Source of the DNA: Chitinivibrionales bacterium
GTDB taxonomy: Bacteria; Fibrobacterota; Chitinivibrionia; Chitinivibrionales; JANQEN01
Assembly (NCBI GenBank): GCA_030593665.1
Contig: JAUVGS010000126.1
Span: 1 to 6,541 of the forward strand
Length of the DNA: 6,541 nucleotides
Direction of reading: 5' to 3'
Positions 1-4,839 of this stretch are shown here, piece after piece. Positions within the stretch are counted from its first letter, which is position 1. Each line of letters starts with the position of its first letter. A program made the translations under genes and the position numbers. Under the pieces are notes generated by a model. It had not been told where the DNA came from. It saw nothing but the letters and a program-made list of their open reading frames with translations, and ran no database searches.

Positions 1-1
1 C

Positions 2-1060
2 ACGGACCTGCCTGACGATCCATATTTCAGTTTGCAGTGGTCGCTCTATAATCCCGGGTATAATCGGGCCGATATTAAGGCGGTTGAAGCGTGGCGGCTG
101 CATACCGGTAATAAAAAGGTGATTATTGCAATTCTTGATACGGGGATCAATTATAAGCACCCTGACCTTGCACTGAATATCTGGACTAATCCTGATGAGG
201 TTCCCGGTAACGACAAGGATGATGATAATAATGGTTTTATTGATGATGTGCATGGCTGGGATTTTGCCTATGATACCAAAGACCCGGCTGATCGCAACTT
301 TCACGGCACCCATGTCGCGGGTATTGTTGGTGCGGTTACCAATAATAAAACCGGTATTGCGGGAATCATGCACCATGTATCACTCATGGCTGTGAAAGGA
401 ATCAAGGATCAGGGGTGGGGATATTCATCAGATCTTATTGCAGGGATATATTATGCTGTTGACAATGGCGCAAAAATAATCAATGCAAGCTGGGGTGGCG
501 GCGGGTATCTCGATGCTATGATTGAAGCCCTGGATTATGCAAAACAGCATGAGGTGATTTTTGTTGCGGCTGCAGGTAATTATCGCCGGAATAACGATGA
601 GAATCCATTCTATCCCGCATCATATCCGGGAGAAAACATTGTTTCCGTGGGTGCGACCAACAATCGTGACAGTATCGCAGTGTTCTCCCATTATGGACGG
701 TACACGGTTGACCTGTTTGCTCCGGGGCAAAGTATTATCAGTACTGCTCTGGGTAGAAGCTATCGCTATGGTACCGGCACTTCAATGGCAGCCCCGCATG
801 TCGCAGGCACCCTGGGGCTCCTCCATGCCGCTGATCCATCAATGCATTACAGGGAGTATATTGATATTCTTCTAAACAACGTAGAGCGAAAGCCGTACAT
901 GGAGGGCAATTGTGTCACCGGTGGGCGGCTTGACGCCTATAAAGCATTACGGCAGGTTGCCAGGTCATTTGCGGGAGGGTCTGCTCCGGTTGATTTTAAA
1001 AAGAAAGTTGTTTTGATTACCCAGATATTAGATTTACTGGAACATAAGGAAGAGGAGTAG
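2..1060 (+). CDS. Subtilisin-like S8 family serine protease, 5' end outside window
   Basis: This is an endopeptidase of the subtilase (S8) family with the full catalytic set. Counting from the first complete codon at base 2, Asp46 lies in ILDTGI, His101 in FHGTHVAG, the oxyanion Asn193 in AAAGN and nucleophile Ser261 in GTGTSMAAPHVAG. An Asp/Asn-rich stretch after Asp46 (DDDNNGFIDD, then HGWDF) is typical of calcium-binding loops in secreted subtilases. The frame is open to the window edge and already codes for family-like sequence (DDPYFSLQWSL) before the TTG at base 32, so that TTG is not the start; the signal peptide and any propeptide must lie upstream. The catalytic domain ends near GGRLDAYKAL and is followed only by a short charged tail, with no sorting or carbohydrate-binding domain. 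The stop is 4 bases from the secretin gene, so the two are probably one transcript. Export is expected from the family but its signal is not visible here. Confidence 0.95.
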   Translation, partial: TDLPDDPYFSLQWSLYNPGYNRADIKAVEAWRLHTGNKKVIIAILDTGINYKHPDLALNIWTNPDEVPGNDKDDDNNGFIDDVHGWDFAYDTKDPADRNFHGTHVAGIVGAVTNNKTGIAGIMHHVSLMAVKGIKDQGWGYSSDLIAGIYYAVDNGAKIINASWGGGGYLDAMIEALDYAKQHEVIFVAAAGNYRRNNDENPFYPASYPGENIVSVGATNNRDSIAVFSHYGRYTVDLFAPGQSIISTALGRSYRYGTGTSMAAPHVAGTLGLLHAADPSMHYREYIDILLNNVERKPYMEGNCVTGGRLDAYKALRQVARSFAGGSAPVDFKKKVVLITQILDLLEHKEEE

Positions 1061-1064
1061 TGCT

Positions 1065-2456
1065 ATGAGATCTCGATACATTGCAGTATGGACAGTTATA
1101 ATTGCCGGTATGGTATCGGCACAAACGACTAAGGATATTAAGTTCTATAATCTTGAGAAAGAGTATCGGCAAACTATAACCTATGTCTATAAAGTGACAG
1201 AGGCCGAAGCTCTGGAACTAAAACAGATTATTTCTGATATGCTCTCTATGTATGGTTCGCTCTATGTAAATGAAGAGACAAATGAATTGTATATCACCGA
1301 TGTCGAAGAGAAGATTGAGGATTTGAAAAAAGTACTCCCCGGGCTTGATATCAAGCAGATAAAGGCGGGAAACAATCTTGTTTCCAGGAGGGTGTTTCTG
1401 AAACATGAGAATGTGTCGGAAGTCAGCGGGATAATTAAACACAAGCTCTCCCCGGATGGCAGTGTGTATGAAGTCCCTAATCATAATGCGTTGATTATTA
1501 CCGATATCCCCAGTAAAATAACCGAAGTAACTGAAGTGTTGAATCTTATCGATGTTCCGGTAACGCATATTGCAATCGAAATTACGGTTGTTGAATTTAA
1601 CAATGAGGAATTTTCCAAGCTGGGTATTAATGTGTTTAACTGGCTGCAGGGATTATCCATGCAGGCTGATCTCCATGGGGAGGAGAATTTACTCATCAGG
1701 AACCGGGGACGTTTTTATGTCCGGTCGCGGACTGAGGGTGATTTACGGAAAATGGATCCTAATCTTGAGACCGATGATGAGAAGGCATTACCCTACCACC
1801 TCAGTGCGGAAATCAGTGTCAGTGACCTGGTAAACTTTATCTGTGAGAATGCAGACGGCAGTGTATTGACACATACCAGGGTCATTACACGGAACAATAA
1901 GGATGCAACGATTTATTCACGCGAGATAATTCCCTTTCGGTTTTTTGAGAATGAGCAGGGTTTTCAGAACAGGTATGAGAGTGCCGTTCTTGCAGGAATG
2001 TCGGTAAGTGTCAGACCAATGGTGCAGCAGGACAGCCTTATCAACCTGCGGGTGTATCCCCGCATTTCCAATCTGGTGGGGTGGAGTCCGAAAGGTATGC
2101 CCATTGTATTTGAACGTACCGTCAATACCGAAGTAAAGGTAAAGGATAATACTATATTCGTCCTTGGTGGATTGAAAAAGCGTGAAGCTGTTGAAGTGAG
2201 AAAGGGTATTCCCGGATTAAAAGATATTCCGGTGCTGCAGTGGTTCTTCTCTGTAAAGAAGACGGCCGTGGTCGAGCGGGAAGTGCTGATATTTATCAGG
2301 CCGACAACACGAGTGGAGACAGCCTTGGATACGAGGGAATTTGAAAATGTAATGGAGATGTATAAAACATCTGAAAAGGAAAAAGTGTCTAGGAGAAGAC
2401 ATCGTAAAAAAACTGATAAACAAATTAGTATACCGAGTTCAATAAAAAATAAATAG
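1065..2456 (+). CDS. Short secretin-family outer-membrane protein (GspD/PilQ-like)
   Basis: A 463-residue secretin, the class that forms outer-membrane rings for type II/III secretion and type IV pili. Residues 1-19 are a signal peptide with likely cleavage after VSA. Two small alpha/beta modules resembling secretin N domains follow (about 40-95 and 107-165). The secretin core starts near THIAIEITVVEF (168) and contains TRNNKDATIYSREIIPF, VRPMV...INLRVYPRIS, then VLGGLKKRE, GIPGLKDIPVLQWFF and VLIFIRP (365-413). It is shorter than typical GspD or PilQ (roughly 600-750 residues) and I see no N0/STN domain. There is no lipobox. The last 28 residues are Lys/Arg-rich (SRRRHRKK) and their DNA is AT-rich, unlike the rest of the gene. 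A GAGGAG ribosome site at 1052-1057, 7 bases before ATG, supports the start. It follows the protease gene by 4 bases. Which secretion or pilus system it serves cannot be told here. Confidence 0.93.
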   Translation: MRSRYIAVWTVIIAGMVSAQTTKDIKFYNLEKEYRQTITYVYKVTEAEALELKQIISDMLSMYGSLYVNEETNELYITDVEEKIEDLKKVLPGLDIKQIKAGNNLVSRRVFLKHENVSEVSGIIKHKLSPDGSVYEVPNHNALIITDIPSKITEVTEVLNLIDVPVTHIAIEITVVEFNNEEFSKLGINVFNWLQGLSMQADLHGEENLLIRNRGRFYVRSRTEGDLRKMDPNLETDDEKALPYHLSAEISVSDLVNFICENADGSVLTHTRVITRNNKDATIYSREIIPFRFFENEQGFQNRYESAVLAGMSVSVRPMVQQDSLINLRVYPRISNLVGWSPKGMPIVFERTVNTEVKVKDNTIFVLGGLKKREAVEVRKGIPGLKDIPVLQWFFSVKKTAVVEREVLIFIRPTTRVETALDTREFENVMEMYKTSEKEKVSRRRHRKKTDKQISIPSSIKNK

Positions 2457-2494
2457 AAACAAATTGTTTTTTAAACGTTATAAGGAGAAATAAA

Positions 2495-3130
2495 ATGATA
2501 ACCAACTATATGAAGTATTTATTGATAGTGTGTTTGGTATTAATTCTTCCTTGTACAAGTTTTGCATTAAATATTACTAAAAGAAAAGCAAATGTTGATT
2601 TTAAAACATACTCATTAAATTTTCCTTTGGAGCATGTCTACTATTCACCTGACATGAAGAGTTGGAAGCGAAGAAAAATCAGTAGAATAAAACAAATGGT
2701 GGTTTTTATTAATAAGCAATACTCTGTATACATTAAAGTTGAGAAGAAGAAAATAAACAAGATAAAATTTGATACTACAATAGAATTGAGTGAAGAAGAA
2801 AAGGCAACGGTCTATTTCAATAATTTTGAACGGTTGTTACCTGAATTTGATTTTAAAGAAATGGTATATACACCTGACGTAAAGAGTGTATATAGAGACT
2901 CTATAAATAATAAAATGTACTTTGTTGCCTCATTTAAGACTTTTTTAAATAATCATCTGGTAAAAGGATTTCATTATTTACTCTTGCCTGAATCGAAGCC
3001 GTATGATTTTTATGTTGTGGCATCATTTTTTAGCGGTTCATCAATGTATGAAGGTATTAAAGAAGAAGAAATATTTGGATTTGATGTTTTTAAAAAAATT
3101 CTGAGTAGTATTAGTATTAAAAAGAATTAA
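2495..3130 (+). CDS. Hypothetical exported protein, lysine-rich, AT-rich gene
   Basis: I do not recognise this 211-residue protein. The start is well supported: AAGGAG at 2482-2487 is 7 bases before ATG. The N-terminus is a signal peptide (hydrophobic residues 8-19, probable cleavage after SFA, residue 24). Cys20 sits in LPC, a poor lipobox, so a soluble periplasmic or secreted product is more likely than a lipoprotein. The mature part is rich in Lys, Phe and Tyr with alternating beta-type segments and no membrane helix. Two short stretches resemble each other, YYSPDMKSW (49-57) and VYTPDVKSV (124-132), hinting at a twofold repeat. Sampled GC is under 30%, well below the protease gene and below the secretin gene. 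It lies 38 bases after the secretin gene on the same strand and could be read from the same message, but its composition suggests a different history. A coding call rests on the ribosome site, the signal peptide and the uninterrupted length. Confidence 0.85.
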   Translation: MITNYMKYLLIVCLVLILPCTSFALNITKRKANVDFKTYSLNFPLEHVYYSPDMKSWKRRKISRIKQMVVFINKQYSVYIKVEKKKINKIKFDTTIELSEEEKATVYFNNFERLLPEFDFKEMVYTPDVKSVYRDSINNKMYFVASFKTFLNNHLVKGFHYLLLPESKPYDFYVVASFFSGSSMYEGIKEEEIFGFDVFKKILSSISIKKN

Positions 3131-3161
3131 TACGTATCAATTTTAATTATTTCTACTTTGG

Positions 3162-3194
3162 TAAACTAAACATTCTTAATCAATGTTTAGTTTA
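3162..3194. repeat. Perfect 13-bp inverted repeat, possible terminator
   Basis: TAAACTAAACATT at 3162-3174 is exactly complementary to AATGTTTAGTTTA at 3182-3194, with a 7-base loop between. It begins 32 bases after the stop of the small exported-protein gene, the usual place for a terminator. The stem is AT-rich and no clean run of T follows on the + strand, so it is not a textbook intrinsic terminator. A protein-binding operator or mRNA-end stabiliser are alternatives. The repeat itself is certain; the role is inferred. Confidence 0.7.
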
Positions 3195-3272
3195 AATCAG
3201 TCATTGTCATTATTCATTCTTAAGCATAAGGAATTCCAGACTTCGTCTGTTTCTATTATAATTTTTATGCTT

Positions 3273-3347
3273 TCCCGCATGCTTCACTACTTTCCATTAG
3301 GCGGGACCGCGCAGCAGTTGCGATTACGGCTGCATGGTAGCCCTGGA
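3273..3347. other. GC-rich stem-loop island of unknown role
   Basis: In an AT-rich surrounding, this segment can fold in layers: TCCA 3293-3296 with TGGA 3344-3347, GGG 3303-3305 with CCC 3341-3343, CC 3307-3308 with GG 3336-3337, and a central hairpin pairing 3314-3320 with 3327-3333 (seven pairs, two of them G-T) around a 6-base loop. An alternative pairing exists in which TCCCGC at 3273-3278 takes GCGGGA at 3301-3306, which would break the outer GGG/CCC stem. This could be a structured RNA, a dispersed repeat or a recombination site; I recognise no known family. The complementarity is seen directly, while folding in the cell is inference. Confidence 0.45.
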
Positions 3348-3437
3348 GCAAATTCATGTATGAAACGTTAAAAAGGCTGGATAGTTACTTCGTATTGTAT
3401 ATTTAGTGAAGAAAGAATTTTCAATCCGGAGAAGCAC

Positions 3438-3704
3438 ATGAAAAAGAAATTACCGATAGGAATTCAAACCTTTTCTGAGATAATAGAGGAGAACTATTGC
3501 TATGTTGATAAAACTGGCATAGCATATAACTTAATCCAAAACGGGAAGTACTACTTCCTCTCCCGTCCCCGCAGATTCGGTAAAAGCCTTTTTCTGGATA
3601 CCCTGGCAGAAATATTTGAGGGAAACAAAGAACTCTTTAACCCGACTTCGAGGTGGAAAAAACACATTTACTTTAAAATCAACATGTTGTGCGCATTTGT
3701 ATAA
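3438..3704 (+). pseudogene. Truncated AAA-ATPase_like (PF09820-type) protein, 5' remnant
   Basis: Residues 1-67 match the N-terminus of the widespread AAA-ATPase_like/PD-(D/E)XK nuclease family: [15 protein letters not shown], then [20 protein letters not shown] with the Walker A-like lysine and serine at 49-50, and FEGNKELF. Full members run to roughly 500 or more residues and continue with Walker B, the sensor motifs and a C-terminal nuclease-like domain. Here similarity stops after GNKELF; about 21 unrelated residues follow, then a stop. Nothing downstream to 4002 restores the family. The start is intact, with GGAGA 5 bases before ATG. The body was most likely lost by deletion or replaced at about base 3640. 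It could still be translated as an 88-residue peptide, but ATPase function is not expected. Such genes are often multi-copy in their hosts and their cellular role is poorly defined. Confidence 0.82.
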
Positions 3705-4002
3705 ATTTTTGGGCACTACATCGTTCCGATGCATACTTGTAAAGCGTTGTTATATATATAGATACGGGTTTAATAATTGAATACTCTCCCTTCAGGAAAA
3801 AACTCTCAATCGTATCGTATAGGTGATCCGACCTGTTTAATAAGTTTTAATGAAGATAATGCAACTCTCTGTCCCAATTATACACGGATCAAAGAATCCG
3901 ATTGCTGGTCTGATTAAAAATTGACAAATAATTATTAAACAATATATTTTTAAATTATACTATGATTTTTATTTAGAAAACACACATATTCATTTACTCT
4001 CT
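3705..4002. other. Non-coding stretch upstream of the response regulator gene
   Basis: About 298 bases in which I see no gene on either strand and no recognisable continuation of the broken ATPase gene. It holds a TA run at 3751-3760 and three short perfect hairpins: CATCG/CGATG at 3719-3731, AGGT/ACCT at 3821-3834, and CGGAT/ATCCG at 3885-3900. None has a terminator-like T run on the + strand. The right end carries the promoter of the response regulator gene. Confidence 0.6.
3921..3948 (+). promoter_or_regulatory. Probable sigma70-type promoter of the response regulator gene
   Basis: TTGACA at 3921-3926 is a perfect -35 box; TATATT at 3943-3948 is a good -10 box 16 bases downstream. Transcription would start near 3955, giving a leader of about 48 bases before ATG 4003. 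A second -10-like element (TATACT, 3956-3961) lies close by but has only a weak -35. The surrounding DNA is very AT-rich, which raises the chance of accidental -10 matches; the exact TTGACA makes the call reasonable. Confidence 0.6.
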
Positions 4003-4839
4003 ATGAAACCCAGCTTATACGAACCTCTCCTGAAGAGCATATCAGTTCTTGCTGTCGATGACGAGCATTTTCAGCGGGAAATGTATGTTAAAACAATCGG
4101 TGATCACCGGCTTTATAAAGTGGCGGCAGTTTCATCAGCGTGTGAGGCAGAACAATTCCTTCAATCATCAGGACAAATTTCAATGTGTCTTTTGGATCTG
4201 GGAATTGATGATATTAGTAATGACGAATTTTATCTGCTTAAAAAATATGGCGGGCAAATACCTTTTATTATTATCAGTGCAGCAAAAGATTTATGCAGAG
4301 GTTTTCAAGCCAGAGATTTGGGCTGTGTGCATCTTTTACCAAAGCCGGTTAATTTCTTCGATTATGAATTCTGGAATGTGTTAATGAAGTCGTTTCTTGA
4401 CAGAACGGTACTCCCGTCATTGCCGGAAAATGCGTCGCCTGTATTGGTGGAAACCTGCCGGACAATCAGGCAGGAAAGCCCGGAAACCGTAGCACAGTGG
4501 GCTGCATTGAGTGGCATCACCGAGTCCTATTTACGTCGTATATGGAATGAGAGTAATCTGGGACCCCCCAAGCATACGCTCTTTTTATATAATTTTTATA
4601 AGGAGGCGCTTACCTATTGTAATGCGTTTTTTCTGAGTGAAGCAAATGATACGGTCTTTCCACGAAATCCTGATAGAGAAGGCCATCGCCGTAAAGTACG
4701 GTATTTCGAACAATATAGATATGAGCTTGAAGCTCTCACTAATAATAATGCTGCGGGAAGGCCGGTTACTGAGCATATCGACCTTATTGTCGCAGATATT
4801 CAGGTATCCGAATCCAGGTCGGTTTTAACTAAAAAGTAA
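4003..4839 (+). CDS. Response regulator: receiver domain plus AraC-type helix-turn-helix
   Basis: Residues 13-130 form a CheY-like receiver: acidic pocket Asp19-Asp20 (AVDDE), phospho-acceptor Asp65 (CLLDL), Ser92 (FIIISA) and Lys114 (LPKPV). The loop after Asp65 (GIDDISNDEF) lacks the usual MPG-type sequence. A second domain from about 145 resembles the first helix-turn-helix of AraC regulators: ETVAQWAALSGITESYLRRI, then NLGPPKHTLFLYNFYKEAL. The second AraC helix-turn-helix is not recognisable; residues 210-278 are polar and unlike it. Phosphorylation by a sensor kinase would alter DNA binding or dimerisation, acting in the cytoplasm as a transcription factor. Targets are unknown. ATG 4003 leaves a normal short lead into the receiver, but there is no Shine-Dalgarno sequence before it. 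A promoter lies at 3921-3948. The 3' end overlaps the convergent kinase gene by 40 bases; that kinase is the obvious candidate partner. Confidence 0.92.
   Translation: MKPSLYEPLLKSISVLAVDDEHFQREMYVKTIGDHRLYKVAAVSSACEAEQFLQSSGQISMCLLDLGIDDISNDEFYLLKKYGGQIPFIIISAAKDLCRGFQARDLGCVHLLPKPVNFFDYEFWNVLMKSFLDRTVLPSLPENASPVLVETCRTIRQESPETVAQWAALSGITESYLRRIWNESNLGPPKHTLFLYNFYKEALTYCNAFFLSEANDTVFPRNPDREGHRRKVRYFEQYRYELEALTNNNAAGRPVTEHIDLIVADIQVSESRSVLTKK

Larger units (their letters stand above)
3131..3437. other. Intergenic stretch with inverted repeat and foldable GC-rich island
   Basis: About 307 bases without a convincing gene. It contains a perfect 13-bp inverted repeat (3162-3194), a small CAGAC/GTCTG hairpin at 3237-3249 enclosed by AAGCATAA (3222-3229) and its complement TTATGCTT (3265-3272), and then a GC-rich segment (about 3273-3350) able to form a longer stem-loop. 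A 62-codon open frame (3183-3371) begins inside the inverted repeat, has no ribosome site and shows no family resemblance, so I do not call it. The last part carries the GGAGA ribosome site (3428-3432) of the following gene remnant. Confidence 0.6.

Noticed and set aside
32..34. TTG as the start of the protease gene
   Set aside because: The frame is open to base 2 and the residues before it already fit the subtilase family, so the gene begins outside the window.
1218..1568. Antisense open frame of 116 codons inside the secretin gene
   Set aside because: It lies opposite a clear secretin coding region, has no family resemblance and no ribosome site that I can see.
2457..2469. AAACAA/TTGTTT palindrome before the orphan gene as a terminator
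   Set aside because: The arms are separated by one base, so only a weak A/T hairpin could form; the T run after it is suggestive but not enough.
3273..3350. Integron attC site, c-di-GMP riboswitch or group II intron domain V
   Set aside because: No GTTRRRY/RYYYAAC pair flanks the stem, the conserved GEMM core bases are absent, and the domain V stem sequence is absent.
3183..3371. 62-codon open frame in the intergenic stretch
   Set aside because: The start lies within the inverted repeat, there is no ribosome site, and its end falls in the foldable GC island; base pairing explains the region better than coding.
3705..3920. Remnant of a transposase or the rest of the ATPase gene
   Set aside because: Reading all frames on both strands by eye gave only short pieces between stops with no recognisable motif.
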